12,032 bases of DNA from Rubritepida sp. (GTDB lineage: Bacteria; Pseudomonadota; Alphaproteobacteria; Acetobacterales; Acetobacteraceae), in NCBI GenBank assembly GCA_022843345.1, contig JALHNW010000026.1, forward strand, positions 1 to 12,032, in the 5' to 3' direction. The translations under genes and the position numbers were made by a program. The notes beneath the pieces were generated by a model. That model had not been told where the DNA came from. It searched no databases and saw only the letters and a program-made list of their open reading frames with translations. Positions 1 to 6,778 of this stretch are shown in pieces (position 1 is the first letter of the stretch; every line of letters starts with the position of its first letter).

Positions 1-1
1 G

Positions 2-121
2 GTGCGCCAGGGTGCGGCGCGGCTCGCCGGCCGCTATGAGGGGCTGGCGGAGGATGGCGGGCTGCTGCTCGCCACCGGCGGGCGGGTGCACGCCCTGCAC
101 GCCGGCGAGGTGGAAGGGTAG
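2..121 (+). CDS. birA: Biotin--[acetyl-CoA-carboxylase] ligase, C-terminal end (partial)
   Basis: An open frame enters from the left edge and ends at TAG 119-121, giving 39 residues that finish [19 protein letters not shown]. This fits the small C-terminal SH3-like domain of BirA-type biotin protein ligases, where a 'G...G+ +DGaLLL...G.v..+.aGev' pattern closes the protein. The enzyme uses ATP to activate biotin and attach it to the carrier domain of acetyl-CoA carboxylase. The catalytic domain lies outside the window, so the call rests on this tail plus context: birA followed by coaX and RNase J is a recurrent alphaproteobacterial order, usually just after the nuo operon. The next gene starts 8 bases downstream, so the two are very likely co-transcribed. 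No separate DNA-binding function can be judged from this fragment. Confidence 0.75.
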   Translation: MRQGAARLAGRYEGLAEDGGLLLATGGRVHALHAGEVEG

Positions 122-129
122 GGGGCGCC

Positions 130-924
130 ATGCTGCTGGCGGTGGATGCGGGCAACACCAACGTCGTCTTCGCCGTCCATGACGGGCGGGAGTGGCGCGG
201 CCGCTGGCGCATCGCCACCCGCGCGGACCGCACGTCGGACGAATACGCCGTGTGGCTGCTGACGCTGATGACGCTCAGCGGCCTGAAGCCCGCCGACATC
301 TCGCGCTGCGTCATCGGCACCGTGGTGCCGGCCGCGCTCTACAACCTGCGCCGCCTGTGCCGCGACTGGTTCAGCTCCGAGCCGCTGATCGCGCGCTCCA
401 TCCTCGACTGGGGCTTCCGCATCATGGTGGACCGGCCGCAGGAGGTGGGGGCGGACCGGCTGCTGAACTCGCTGGCCGCGCACCACCACTACAAGGGCCC
501 GCTGATCGTGGTGGATTTCGGTACCGCCACCACATTCGACGTGGTGGACCACGCGGGCAACTACATGGGCGGCGTCATCGCGCCCGGCATCAACCTTTCC
601 ATCGAGGCGCTGCACCGCGCCGCGGCCAGGCTGCCGCGCATCGGCATCGGCCGGCCGCAGGCGGCGATCGGGCGCGACACGGTCAGCGCCATGCAGTCCG
701 GCATCTTCTGGGGCTATGTCGGGCTGATCGAAGGCATCGTCTCGCGCATCCGCGCGGAGGCCGAGATACCCCGGCTGAAGGTCGTCGCCACCGGCGGCCT
801 GGCGCCGTTGCTCGCCGAGGGGACCACGCTGATCGAAACCGTGGACCCCGACATCACGCTCGAGGGGCTGCGCCTGTTGGCAGGCCGCAACCCCGCCCCC
901 ACATCCCTCGCTGGAACACCATGA
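130..924 (+). CDS. coaX: Type III pantothenate kinase
   Basis: This 264-residue protein phosphorylates pantothenate, the first step of coenzyme A synthesis, in the cytoplasm. It has the marks of the CoaX (ASKHA-fold) family: the N-terminal phosphate-binding motif DAGNTN (residues 6-11), GADR (107-110) with the presumed catalytic Asp109, the second phosphate loop DFGTATTFD (129-137), GGVIAPGI (147-154) and the adenosine-side motif ATGGLAP (220-226). The length is typical of the family, which is about 250-270 residues. ATG at 130 is chosen because the family begins directly at the MLLAVDxGNTN strand and a purine-rich stretch (GGAAGGG, 112-118) precedes it. It lies 8 bases after birA, and its TGA overlaps the ATG of the RNase J gene, so translation is probably coupled. 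Type III kinases need a monovalent cation and are not inhibited by CoA; that is family knowledge, not visible here. Confidence 0.97.
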   Translation: MLLAVDAGNTNVVFAVHDGREWRGRWRIATRADRTSDEYAVWLLTLMTLSGLKPADISRCVIGTVVPAALYNLRRLCRDWFSSEPLIARSILDWGFRIMVDRPQEVGADRLLNSLAAHHHYKGPLIVVDFGTATTFDVVDHAGNYMGGVIAPGINLSIEALHRAAARLPRIGIGRPQAAIGRDTVSAMQSGIFWGYVGLIEGIVSRIRAEAEIPRLKVVATGGLAPLLAEGTTLIETVDPDITLEGLRLLAGRNPAPTSLAGTP

Positions 925-2564
925 CACCCCAGGACGACTTCGCCTTCATCCCCCTCGGCGGCACGGGGGAAATCGGCATGAACCTCAACGTGTACCGCTG
1001 CGACGGCAAGCTGCTGGCCGTGGATTGCGGCATCGGCTTCGGCGGCCCGGACCATCCGGGCGTCGAGATCATGGTGCCCGACCCCGCCTGGCTGGTGGAG
1101 CACCGCAAGGACCTGCTCGGCCTCATCATCACCCACGCGCACGAGGACCACATCGGCGGCGTGGCCCACCTGTGGCGGGCGCTGCAATGCCCGGTGCATG
1201 GCGGGCCCTTCGTCTCCTCCGTGCTGCGGCGCAAGCTGGGCGAGGCCGGGCTGTCGCAGGACGTGCCGCTGCACGAGTTCAAGCTGCCGGGCAAGCTCCA
1301 GATCGGCCCCTTCGGCATCGAGTTCCTGCGCGTGGCCCACTCGGTGCCCGAGGCGCTGGCCATGGCCATCCGCACCCGCCACGGGCTGGTGGTCCACACC
1401 GGCGACTGGAAGCTCGATCCCGAGCCGCTGATCGGCCCGCCGACCGACGAGGCGGGCTTCGGGCGCCTGGGCGACGAGGGCGTGCTGGCGATGGTGTGCG
1501 ACAGCACCAACGCCATGGTGGAGGGCCATTCGGGCAGCGAGGCGGAGGTGCGCCGCAACCTCGCCGCGCTGATCAAGCCGCTGAAGGGGCGCGTCGCCGT
1601 CACCTGCTTCGCCACCAACCTGGCGCGGGTGGAAAGCATCGCGCTGGCCGGGCTGGCGGCGGGGCGGGACGTGGCGCTGTTCGGGCGCAGCTTGCGCAAC
1701 TCCGTGCAGTCGGCGCGCGAATGCGGCTACCTGGCGCGCATCCCCGACTTCGTGACGGAGGAGGAGGCGGGCTACATCCCCGACGACCAGCTGCTGGTGA
1801 TCTGCACCGGCAGCCAGGGCGAGGAGCGCTCGGCGCTCGCCAAGATGGCGAACGACACGCACCAGAACCTGGCGCTGGGGCAGGGGGACGTGGTGATCTT
1901 CTCCTCGCGCCAGATCCCGGGCAACGAGCGCGCGATCACCCGCGTGCAGGACGAGCTGACGCGGCGCGGCGCCCGGGTGATCACGGCCGACGAGCACTTC
2001 GTCCATGTCTCCGGCCACCCGGCGCGCGACGAGCTGAAGCGGCTCTACGCGCTGGTGCGCCCGAAGCTGGCCATACCGGTGCATGGCGAGTGGCGCCACA
2101 TGACCCAGCACGCCGAGCTGGCGCGCGAGGCGGGCGCGGAGGCGATCGTGATCGAGGATGGGGACGTGGTGCAGCTCGCCCCCGGCCGGGCGGAGGTGGT
2201 GGAAAGCGTGCCCGTGGGCCGGCTGGCGGTGGATGGCACGCGGCTGCTGCCGCTGCGCGGCGGCGTGCTGGGCGCCCGCGGCCGCCTGGGGCGCGAGGGC
2301 GTGGTGATGGCGAGCGTGGCGCTGGACGCGCAGGGCAAGCTGGTGGGCCGCCCGCGCGTCTCCGCGCCCGGGCTGTTCGAGGCCGAGGGGCCGGAGCACG
2401 GCCAGCTGGCGGACGAGTTGGCGCGTGCGGTGGGCGAACTTCCCAAGGGACAGCGGCGGGAGGATGACGCGGTGAGCGAGACGATGCGCGGCGTGCTGCG
2501 CAAGGCGGTGGGCCGGCGGACGAAGAAGCGGCCGGCGGTCGAAATCCACCTGATCAGGGTGTGA
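921..2564 (+). CDS. rnj: Ribonuclease J (beta-CASP metallo-beta-lactamase RNase)
   Basis: The 547-residue protein is an RNase J: a zinc-dependent endonuclease and 5'-3' exonuclease that acts in RNA processing and decay. The metallo-beta-lactamase core starts near residue 8 ([13 protein letters not shown]). It carries the metal-binding HAHEDH motif (72-77), a further ligand His140 (VAHSVPEA) and Asp162 (HTGDWK). The beta-CASP domain occupies about 190-360 (CDSTN at 193-197, TGSQGE at 296-301). Conserved core motifs return at [10 protein letters not shown] (363-372) and PVHGEWRH (386-393). The C-terminal domain runs from about 430 to the end. The ATG at 921 overlaps the coaX stop (ATGA) and has a modest GGAA at 913-916. 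The open frame extends far upstream, but that part lies over coaX and has no RNase J homology. Many alphaproteobacteria have both RNase J and RNase E; whether this one does cannot be told here. Confidence 0.96.
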   Translation: MTPQDDFAFIPLGGTGEIGMNLNVYRCDGKLLAVDCGIGFGGPDHPGVEIMVPDPAWLVEHRKDLLGLIITHAHEDHIGGVAHLWRALQCPVHGGPFVSSVLRRKLGEAGLSQDVPLHEFKLPGKLQIGPFGIEFLRVAHSVPEALAMAIRTRHGLVVHTGDWKLDPEPLIGPPTDEAGFGRLGDEGVLAMVCDSTNAMVEGHSGSEAEVRRNLAALIKPLKGRVAVTCFATNLARVESIALAGLAAGRDVALFGRSLRNSVQSARECGYLARIPDFVTEEEAGYIPDDQLLVICTGSQGEERSALAKMANDTHQNLALGQGDVVIFSSRQIPGNERAITRVQDELTRRGARVITADEHFVHVSGHPARDELKRLYALVRPKLAIPVHGEWRHMTQHAELAREAGAEAIVIEDGDVVQLAPGRAEVVESVPVGRLAVDGTRLLPLRGGVLGARGRLGREGVVMASVALDAQGKLVGRPRVSAPGLFEAEGPEHGQLADELARAVGELPKGQRREDDAVSETMRGVLRKAVGRRTKKRPAVEIHLIRV

Positions 2565-2568
2565 GGCG

Positions 2569-2829
2569 ATGGGCTGGTTCATCGGGTTCGTCGTCTACGC
2601 GCTGGTCTGGTGGACGCTGTTGTTCTGCATCCTGCCCGTCGGCGTGCGCCCGCAGCCCGAGGGCGTGGTGGAGGAGGGCGGCTGGCGCGGCGCGCCCGCG
2701 GCGCCGCTGCTGGGGCGCAAGCTGCTCTGGACCACGGTGCTGTCCGGGGTGATCTGGCTGGGGATCTGGGCGCTGGTGGAAAGCGACGTGATCAGCTTCC
2801 GGGATGCCTGGCTGGCCATTCCCGATTGA
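2569..2829 (+). CDS. DUF1467 family small membrane protein
   Basis: An 86-residue protein that I recognise as DUF1467, a family of unknown function found in Alphaproteobacteria. Two hydrophobic segments are visible, residues 4-25 (GFVVYALVWWTLLFCILP) and about 51-70 (KLLWTTVLSGVIWLGIWALV). Between them lies a polar loop containing GVRPQPEG, the family's best-conserved stretch. It should sit in the inner membrane as a two-pass protein. It begins 4 bases after the RNase J stop; AGGG at 2556-2559 gives a reasonable ribosome binding site. This family is habitually found between RNase J (often with methylmalonyl-CoA epimerase) and proS. Here no epimerase gene intervenes. It is the last gene of the first unit: the following ~390 bases are non-coding and carry terminator-like hairpins. 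No function should be assigned beyond membrane location. Confidence 0.85.
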   Translation: MGWFIGFVVYALVWWTLLFCILPVGVRPQPEGVVEEGGWRGAPAAPLLGRKLLWTTVLSGVIWLGIWALVESDVISFRDAWLAIPD

Positions 2830-2835
2830 TTGCAT

Positions 2836-2876
2836 GAAAAATAGGCGGATGCCGGGGTAATTTCCGATATCCGCCT
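2836..2876 (-). terminator. Inverted repeat with T-tract on the minus strand
   Basis: A perfect 8-bp inverted repeat, AGGCGGAT (2843-2850) and ATCCGCCT (2869-2876), encloses an 18-base loop just past the DUF1467 stop. On the plus strand it is followed by GTTCGTC, not a T-tract. On the minus strand the stem is followed by ATTTTTC (2842-2836), the shape of an intrinsic terminator for leftward transcription. No minus-strand gene is visible to its right that would need one. It may simply be a stabilising 3' hairpin for the upstream mRNA. Confidence 0.35.
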
Positions 2877-2902
2877 GTTCGTCAGGCATCTGCTGTGTGA
2901 CT

Positions 2903-2935
2903 GCCCGATTTATGGCCTTTCGACCCGGGCTTTTT
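2903..2935 (+). terminator. Probable Rho-independent terminator after DUF1467
   Basis: GCCCG (2903-2907) pairs with CGGGC (2926-2930), with an inner GG/CC extension (2914-2915 with 2924-2925) across a bulge, followed directly by TTTTT (2931-2935). It lies about 75 bases after the DUF1467 stop and would end the birA-coaX-rnj-DUF1467 transcript. The stem is short and the loop long, so efficiency is uncertain. Confidence 0.45.
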
Positions 2936-2937
2936 GG

Positions 2938-2954
2938 TTGGCCGTTTCGGCCGG
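2938..2954. repeat. Short GC hairpin
   Basis: GGCCG (2940-2944), loop TTT, CGGCC (2948-2952), extendable by two G-T pairs at the base. It sits right after the T-tract of the preceding terminator-like structure and could be the first stem of a transcript starting or processed near here. There is no independent sign of function. Confidence 0.5.
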
Positions 2955-2969
2955 TTTCGCCATCATCGA

Positions 2970-2998
2970 GGCAGGAAGAGGATGTTCCTCTTTCTGCC
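2970..2998. repeat. 13-bp near-perfect hairpin
   Basis: Positions 2970-2982 pair with 2986-2998 over 13 bp with a single G-T pair (2975/2993) and a 3-base loop TGT. This is the strongest secondary structure in the window. Neither strand shows a T-tract next to it, so it is not a standard terminator. The 3' arm contains TTCCTC, complementary to the GAGGAA ribosome binding site of proS at 3204-3209. It could be a stem of a small RNA ending at the terminator at 3027-3063, or a 3' end protector. Confidence 0.75.
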
Positions 2999-3026
2999 GT
3001 GTGACTGGCGTTTCCTCCCTAAACTT

Positions 3027-3063
3027 GGGCCGCCTTCCGCAAGGGGGTGGCCCTTTCTTTTCT
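3027..3063 (+). terminator. Rho-independent terminator upstream of proS
   Basis: GGGCC (3027-3031) pairs with GGCCC (3049-3053), with an inner CCTT/AAGG helix (3033-3036 with 3041-3044) closing a CCGC loop. A pyrimidine tail TTTCTTTTCTCT (3054-3065) follows. This is the most convincing intrinsic terminator in the window and isolates proS from upstream transcription. Because another terminator-like hairpin lies 90 bases upstream, this one may end a separate short transcript. Confidence 0.7.
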
Positions 3064-3074
3064 CTAGCGGCCGA

Positions 3075-3108
3075 TTGACGTCCCATCAAGTCATTTTCTT
3101 CGCATAAA
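3075..3108 (+). promoter_or_regulatory. Candidate promoter for proS
   Basis: TTGACG (3075-3080) is a near-perfect -35 element placed just after the terminator. The best -10-like sequence, CATAAA (3103-3108), is 22 bases away, which is too far for a standard housekeeping promoter, and nothing better lies at 16-18 bases. Position and composition support a promoter in this interval; the exact -10 is not settled. Confidence 0.35.
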
Positions 3109-3118
3109 TGTTTTTGCA

Positions 3119-3174
3119 GCGCAGCAAAGTTGCGCGCCCCGGCCCTGGCGGGGGTCGGGTTCTGACGGGGCCGG
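3119..3174 (+). other. Structured 5' leader of proS (two hairpins)
   Basis: Two inverted repeats lie between the presumed promoter and proS. The first is GCGCAGC (3119-3125), loop AAA, GTTGCGC (3129-3135), seven pairs with one G-T. The second is CCGGCCC (3139-3145) with GGGCCGG (3168-3174) around a G-rich loop. They precede an AGGAGG (3184-3189) that has no start codon at a usable distance. The layout allows leader-mediated control of proS, but no known riboswitch class is recognised; T-box leaders belong mainly to Gram-positive bacteria and their motifs are not seen. Confidence 0.4.
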
Positions 3175-3203
3175 AGTCGTGCTAGGAGGCGGCGAGACTT
3201 CCC

Positions 3204-3220
3204 GAGGAATCGCCGCGTTG
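3204..3220 (+). promoter_or_regulatory. Ribosome binding site that decides the proS TTG start
   Basis: GAGGAA (3204-3209) stands 8 bases before TTG 3218-3220. The next residues, [12 protein letters not shown], match where bacterial proline-tRNA ligases begin. The alternative GTG at 3179 would add 13 residues without family similarity and has no ribosome binding site at suitable spacing. No ATG or GTG lies nearer. Confidence 0.75.
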
Positions 3221-4525
3221 CGCCTGTCCCGCTCCTTCCTGCCCACGCTCAAGGAAACCCCGGCGGAGGCGCAGATCGTCTCGCACCGGCTGATGCTGCG
3301 CGCGGGGCTGGTGCGGCAGACCTCGGCGGGCATCTACGCCTGGCTGCCGGCGGGGCTGCGCGTGCTGGAGAACGTGGCGCGCATCGTGCGCGAGGAGCAG
3401 GACCGGGCGGGGGCGCAGGAAATCCTGATGCCGACCATCCAGGCCGCCGAGCTGTGGCAGCGCTCCGGCCGCTACGAGGACTACGGCAAGGAGATGCTGC
3501 GCATCGAGGACCGGCACGGCCGGCCGATGCTGTACGGCCCGACGAACGAGGAGATGGTCACCGCCCTCTTCGCCGCGGAGGCGACGAGCTACCGCGACCT
3601 GCCGCGCAACCTCTACCACATCCAGTGGAAGTTCCGCGACGAGGTGCGCCCGCGCTTCGGCGTGATGCGCGGGCGCGAGTTCCTGATGAAGGACGCCTAT
3701 TCCTTCGACCTGACCAAGGAGGCCTCCGAGCATTCCTACCGCCAGATGTTCGTGGCCTACCTGCGGACCTTCGCGCGGATGGGGCTGAAGGCCATCCCGA
3801 TGCAGGCCGACACCGGGCCGATCGGCGGCAAGCTCTCCCACGAGTTCATCATCCTGGCCGAGACGGGCGAGAGCCAGGTCTTCCTCGACCGCGCGCTGCT
3901 CGACTTCGACCCGCTGGCCGAGGCGCCGGACTACGACGCAGGCCTCTCCCCGCTGGTGGAGTTCTGGACGAAGCACTACGCCGCCACCGACGAGAAGCAC
4001 GACGAGGCCGCCTGGGCCGCAGTGCCCGCCGAGCGCCAGGTGAGCGCGCGCGGCATCGAGGTGGGGCACATCTTCCACTTCGGCACCAAGTACTCCGAGC
4101 CGATGGGCCTGCGCGTGCAGGGGCCGGACGGGGCGGACGTGATCCCGCAGATGGGGTCCTACGGCATCGGCGTCTCGCGCCTCGTCGCCGCGATCATCGA
4201 GGCGAGCCACGACGAGGCGGGGATCATCTGGCCGGACGCGGTGGCGCCCTGGCGGCTGCACGTGCTGAACCTCAAGCCCGGCGACGCGGGCTGCGACGCG
4301 CTGGCCGGCGCGCTGCACGACGCCATGCCCGCCCAGGCGATCCTGGACGATCGCGGCGACCGCGCGGGCGTGAAGTTCGCCGACGCCGACCTGATGGGCA
4401 CGCCCTGGCAGGCCATCATCGGCCCCCGCGGCGCGGCCGCCGGCAAGGTCGAGCTGAAGCGCCGCGCCACCGGCGAGCGGCTGGAGCTGACGCTGGAAGA
4501 GGCGCTGGCGCGCATCCGTGGGTGA
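3218..4525 (+). CDS. proS: Proline--tRNA ligase (short, editing-domain-less type)
   Basis: This class II aminoacyl-tRNA synthetase charges tRNA-Pro with proline. Read from TTG 3218 it has 435 residues. Visible landmarks are [11 protein letters not shown] (34-44, motif 1 region), the substrate-loop GPTNEE (107-112), motif 2 beginning [10 protein letters not shown] (139-148) and continuing through MKDAYSFD (157-164), and motif 3 [10 protein letters not shown] (313-322). An anticodon-binding domain (VLNLKPGD from 349) ends the protein. E. coli ProS is about 570 residues because of an editing insertion between motifs 2 and 3. That block is absent here, as is usual in Alphaproteobacteria, so clearance of mischarged Ala-tRNA-Pro would have to come from a separate ProXp-ala or YbaK-like protein. 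It heads a tight unit: the next start overlaps its last 8 bases. Enzyme identity is certain; only the start is open, and TTG is preferred on the grounds given for its ribosome binding site. Confidence 0.97.
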   Translation: MRLSRSFLPTLKETPAEAQIVSHRLMLRAGLVRQTSAGIYAWLPAGLRVLENVARIVREEQDRAGAQEILMPTIQAAELWQRSGRYEDYGKEMLRIEDRHGRPMLYGPTNEEMVTALFAAEATSYRDLPRNLYHIQWKFRDEVRPRFGVMRGREFLMKDAYSFDLTKEASEHSYRQMFVAYLRTFARMGLKAIPMQADTGPIGGKLSHEFIILAETGESQVFLDRALLDFDPLAEAPDYDAGLSPLVEFWTKHYAATDEKHDEAAWAAVPAERQVSARGIEVGHIFHFGTKYSEPMGLRVQGPDGADVIPQMGSYGIGVSRLVAAIIEASHDEAGIIWPDAVAPWRLHVLNLKPGDAGCDALAGALHDAMPAQAILDDRGDRAGVKFADADLMGTPWQAIIGPRGAAAGKVELKRRATGERLELTLEEALARIRG

Positions 4526-4682
4526 ATGGCGGCGCGCGCTGGTCTACGCCTTCGTCTCCGGAGTCGGGGGCGCCGCCCTGCTCGACCTGTTCGGGCTCGA
4601 CGGGCCGACGGAGGCGAAGGTGGTGCTGAGCATGGGAATGGGTCTGCTGGGCGCCGCCCTGGCGCTGACACGGGGGGGCTGA
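4518..4682 (+). CDS. Unrecognised 54-residue putative membrane protein
   Basis: A GTG-started frame overlaps the last 8 bases of proS and ends at TGA 4680-4682, one base before the lolC start. It fills the 158-base gap exactly. The predicted product begins [20 protein letters not shown] and ends [12 protein letters not shown]. It has a positively charged N-terminus, a first hydrophobic segment (about 8-27), a short polar loop DGPTEAKV (28-35) and a second hydrophobic segment (36-50). Two membrane passes with an inside-facing N-terminus are likely. Almost all codons end in G or C, as in its neighbours. There is no good ribosome binding site at normal spacing (GGAAGAGG is 15 bases off), so it would rely on coupling to proS. 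I do not recognise a family. The alternative is that the gap is non-coding, but the reading frame, codon bias, hydrophobic pattern and end-to-end fit argue for a gene. Confidence 0.55.
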   Translation: MGEWRRALVYAFVSGVGGAALLDLFGLDGPTEAKVVLSMGMGLLGAALALTRGG

Positions 4683-4683
4683 G

Positions 4684-5937
4684 GTGTTCAACGGGTTCGA
4701 GCGCGCGGTGGCGGGACGCTACCTGTTCTCGCGCAAGGGGGACCGCTTCGTCTCCGCCATCGCCATCTTCTCCTTCCTCGGCATCATGCTGGGCGTGGCC
4801 ACGCTGATCATCGTGATGAGCGTGATGGGCGGCTTCCGGCAGGAGCTGCTGGGGCGCATCCTGGGGCTGAACGGCCACCTGGGCGTCTACGCCGCCGAGC
4901 GCGGCAACCTCCCCGAGTTCGACGAGATCGCCGCGCGCATCCGCACCGTGCCCGGCGTGGTGAGCGCCACGCCCATCGTGGAGGGCCAGGTACTGCTGAC
5001 CGCCGAGGGCGGCGGCGCCTCCGGCGGGCTGGCGCGCGGCATCCGGCCCGCGGACCTGCGCGCGCGGCCGATCATCGCGGGCAACATCCGCGCGGGTTCG
5101 CTGGACGACTTCGCGGGCGAGGACGCCATCGCCATCGGCGTGCGCCTGGCCATGCGGATGGGGCTGAACGTGGGGGACCGGCTGACCCTGGTCTCGCCGC
5201 AGGGGCGGGCCACGGTGATCGGCACCATCCCGCGGCTGCGCGCCTACCGCATCGTCGCGCTCTTCGAGGTGGGGATGAACGAGTATGATTCATCCTACGT
5301 CTTCATGCCGCTGGAGGCGGCGCAGATCTACTTCCAGACCGGGCGCGAGGCGGCGACCCAGGTGGAGGTCTTCGTGGCCGACCCCACGCGGGTGCGCGCG
5401 GTGAGCCGCGAGATCCGCGGCGCCATCCGCCAGCCGGTGCGGGTGCTGGACTGGCAGGAGGCCAACAGCTCCTTCTTCGCGGCCGTGCAGGTGGAGCGCA
5501 ACGTGATGTTCCTCATCCTCACGCTCATCATCATCGTCGCCGCCTTCAACATCATCTCGTCCCTCATCATGCTGGTGAAGGACAAGGGGCGCGACATCGC
5601 GGTGCTGCGGACCATGGGCGCCACGCGCGGCGCGGTGATGCGCATCTTCCTGATGTGCGGCGCCTTCATCGGCATGGTGGGCACGCTGCTGGGCTTCGCG
5701 CTGGGCGTGCTGTTCTGCATCAACATCGAGAGCATCCGCCAGTTCATCCAGGCGCTGAGCGGGACGGAGCTGTTCAGCCCGGAGGTGTACTTCCTCACCC
5801 GCCTGCCGGCGGTGCTGAACTGGAACGAGGTGATCCAGGTGGTGGCGCTGGCCATGGGGCTGTCGCTGCTGGCGACCATCTACCCCTCCTGGCGCGCGGC
5901 GCGGACCGACCCGGTGGAGATGCTCCGCAATGAGTAG
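4684..5937 (+). CDS. lolC: Lipoprotein-releasing ABC transporter permease (LolC/LolE family)
   Basis: This 417-residue inner-membrane permease works with LolD to extract mature lipoproteins from the inner membrane and hand them to the periplasmic carrier LolA. It has the MacB/LolC architecture: an N-terminal segment [18 protein letters not shown]1 (about 23-46), a large periplasmic domain (about 47-272), then TM2 (273-298), TM3 (318-346) and TM4 (382-402). The cytoplasmic coupling region includes [13 protein letters not shown] (301-313) and the tail ends [17 protein letters not shown], both family hallmarks. The GTG start at 4684 is the first start after the upstream TGA, follows a G-run (4672-4678), and gives the usual MFN-FER N-terminus. 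Its last 8 bases overlap lolD. Only one permease gene is present, as usual in Alphaproteobacteria, so the complex is probably built on a homodimer and not a LolC/LolE pair; that is inference. Confidence 0.95.
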   Translation: MFNGFERAVAGRYLFSRKGDRFVSAIAIFSFLGIMLGVATLIIVMSVMGGFRQELLGRILGLNGHLGVYAAERGNLPEFDEIAARIRTVPGVVSATPIVEGQVLLTAEGGGASGGLARGIRPADLRARPIIAGNIRAGSLDDFAGEDAIAIGVRLAMRMGLNVGDRLTLVSPQGRATVIGTIPRLRAYRIVALFEVGMNEYDSSYVFMPLEAAQIYFQTGREAATQVEVFVADPTRVRAVSREIRGAIRQPVRVLDWQEANSSFFAAVQVERNVMFLILTLIIIVAAFNIISSLIMLVKDKGRDIAVLRTMGATRGAVMRIFLMCGAFIGMVGTLLGFALGVLFCINIESIRQFIQALSGTELFSPEVYFLTRLPAVLNWNEVIQVVALAMGLSLLATIYPSWRAARTDPVEMLRNE

Positions 5938-6613
5938 CGCGCCCCCCCTGGAGCTGCGCGCCGTCGAGCGCCGCTACCGCACCGAGGCCGGCGCGCTGGA
6001 GGTGCTGAAGGGCGCCGCGCTGACGCTGCATGCCGGCGAGATCGTGGCGCTGGTGGCGCCCTCGGGCACCGGCAAGTCCACCCTGCTGCACGTCGCCGGC
6101 CTGCTGGAGCGCCCGGATGGCGGCGAGGTGCTGGTGGATGGCCGCGCCGCCGGCACGCTGGGCGACGACGCGCGCACCGCCATCCGCCGCACCGCCATCG
6201 GCTTCGTCTACCAGTTTCACCACCTGCTGCCGGAGTTCACGGCGGCCGAGAACGTGATGCTGCCGCAGATGGCCGCCGGCACCGCCCGCACCGCGGCGCG
6301 CAGGCGGGCGGAGGAGCTGCTGGGCGGCTTCGGCCTGGCTTCCCGGCTGGACCACCGGCCGGGCAAGCTTTCGGGCGGGGAGCAGCAGCGCGTGGCGATC
6401 GCCCGCGCGTTGGCCAATGCGCCCCGCGTGCTGCTGGCCGACGAGCCGACCGGCAATCTGGACACCGCGACCGCCGGCCTGGTGTTCGAGGAGCTGCTGC
6501 GCGAGGCGCGCGGGCGCGGCCTGTCCGCGCTGATCGCCACCCACAACCCGGAGCTGGCGGCGCGGATGGACCGCACCGTGACATTGCGGGACGGGGTGCT
6601 GGTCGGGGCCTGA
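5930..6613 (+). CDS. lolD: Lipoprotein-releasing ABC transporter ATP-binding protein LolD
   Basis: This 227-residue ATPase powers the Lol lipoprotein exporter on the cytoplasmic face of the inner membrane. All nucleotide-binding motifs are present: Walker [10 protein letters not shown] (43-51), Q-loop Gln95 in [13 protein letters not shown] signature LSGGEQQR (147-154), Walker B VLLADEP (167-173) with catalytic Glu172, D-loop GNLD (175-178) and H-loop His205. [10 protein letters not shown] is characteristic of the LolD branch. The first Walker A glycine is alanine, a change I believe is common in alphaproteobacterial LolD and not disabling, since the GxGKS/T core is intact. ATG at 5930 overlaps the lolC stop, and GGAG (5916-5919) 10 bases upstream serves as ribosome binding site. 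It closes the proS-lolC-lolD unit; a 232-base gap follows. Confidence 0.96.
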   Translation: MSSAPPLELRAVERRYRTEAGALEVLKGAALTLHAGEIVALVAPSGTGKSTLLHVAGLLERPDGGEVLVDGRAAGTLGDDARTAIRRTAIGFVYQFHHLLPEFTAAENVMLPQMAAGTARTAARRRAEELLGGFGLASRLDHRPGKLSGGEQQRVAIARALANAPRVLLADEPTGNLDTATAGLVFEELLREARGRGLSALIATHNPELAARMDRTVTLRDGVLVGA

Positions 6614-6624
6614 GGGGCTATATC
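6600..6624 (+). promoter_or_regulatory. Candidate promoter for dnaE
   Basis: GCTATATC (6617-6624) fits the alphaproteobacterial (Caulobacter-type) housekeeping -10 consensus GCTANAWC at every position. TGGTCGG (6600-6606), 10 bases before it, matches the -35 consensus TTGACGS at 5 of 7 positions. It straddles the lolD stop codon and would give a leader of about 215 bases before dnaE. This is a pattern match only. Confidence 0.4.
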
Positions 6625-6673
6625 GAGGGGATGCCACGACGTCCCTCATTGGTTTTCCGCCGCGCAGGAACTT

Positions 6674-6692
6674 GGCCGCGCACGGCGCGGCC
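6674..6692. repeat. Perfect 8-bp hairpin in the dnaE leader
   Basis: GGCCGCGC (6674-6681), loop ACG, GCGCGGCC (6685-6692). It lies 60 bases after lolD and has no T-tract on either side, so it does not look like an intrinsic terminator. It is the first of three stems in the lolD-dnaE gap. Confidence 0.6.
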
Positions 6693-6743
6693 CGCCGCCC
6701 ACGAGCCCGTGCAGCCCGCACGCCAGCGGCGCGGCGCAGCCAA

Positions 6744-6759
6744 GCGGCCGGACGGCCGC
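6744..6759. repeat. Perfect 7-bp hairpin in the dnaE leader
   Basis: GCGGCCG (6744-6750) and CGGCCGC (6753-6759) are perfect complements separated by GA, so the realistic fold is a 6-bp stem with a GGAC tetraloop. There is no T-tract. It is the second stem in the gap. Confidence 0.55.
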
Positions 6760-6764
6760 GCCCG

Positions 6765-6778
6765 GCGCCTGAGGGCGC
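6765..6778. repeat. 5-bp hairpin in the dnaE leader
   Basis: GCGCC (6765-6769), loop TGAG, GGCGC (6774-6778). It immediately precedes the CAGCAAAG stretch that is shared with the proS leader. It is weak alone and is listed because it is stacked 5 bases after the previous stem. Confidence 0.4.

Noticed and set aside
714..2582. A 622-codon minus-strand frame opposite rnj
   Set aside because: Low-complexity His/Arg/Gln-rich product with no motif. It is a shadow of the RNase J coding sequence.
2912..3004. A 30-codon ORF starting MAFRPGLFGW in the DUF1467-proS gap
   Set aside because: It has no ribosome binding site, runs through the terminator-like stem at 2903-2935 and the 13-bp hairpin, and its codon use does not match the genes.
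3179..3217. Upstream GTG start adding 13 residues to ProS
   Set aside because: The extra residues ([12 protein letters not shown]) match nothing in the family and the GTG lacks a suitably spaced ribosome binding site, whereas TTG 3218 has GAGGAA at 8 bases.
2830..3217. tRNA, SRP RNA, 6S RNA or riboswitch in the largest non-coding gap
   Set aside because: I looked for a T-loop GTTCGAAT-like motif, the SRP GGAAGCAGC loop and 6S-type long bulged stems, and found none. Only hairpins and terminators are supported.
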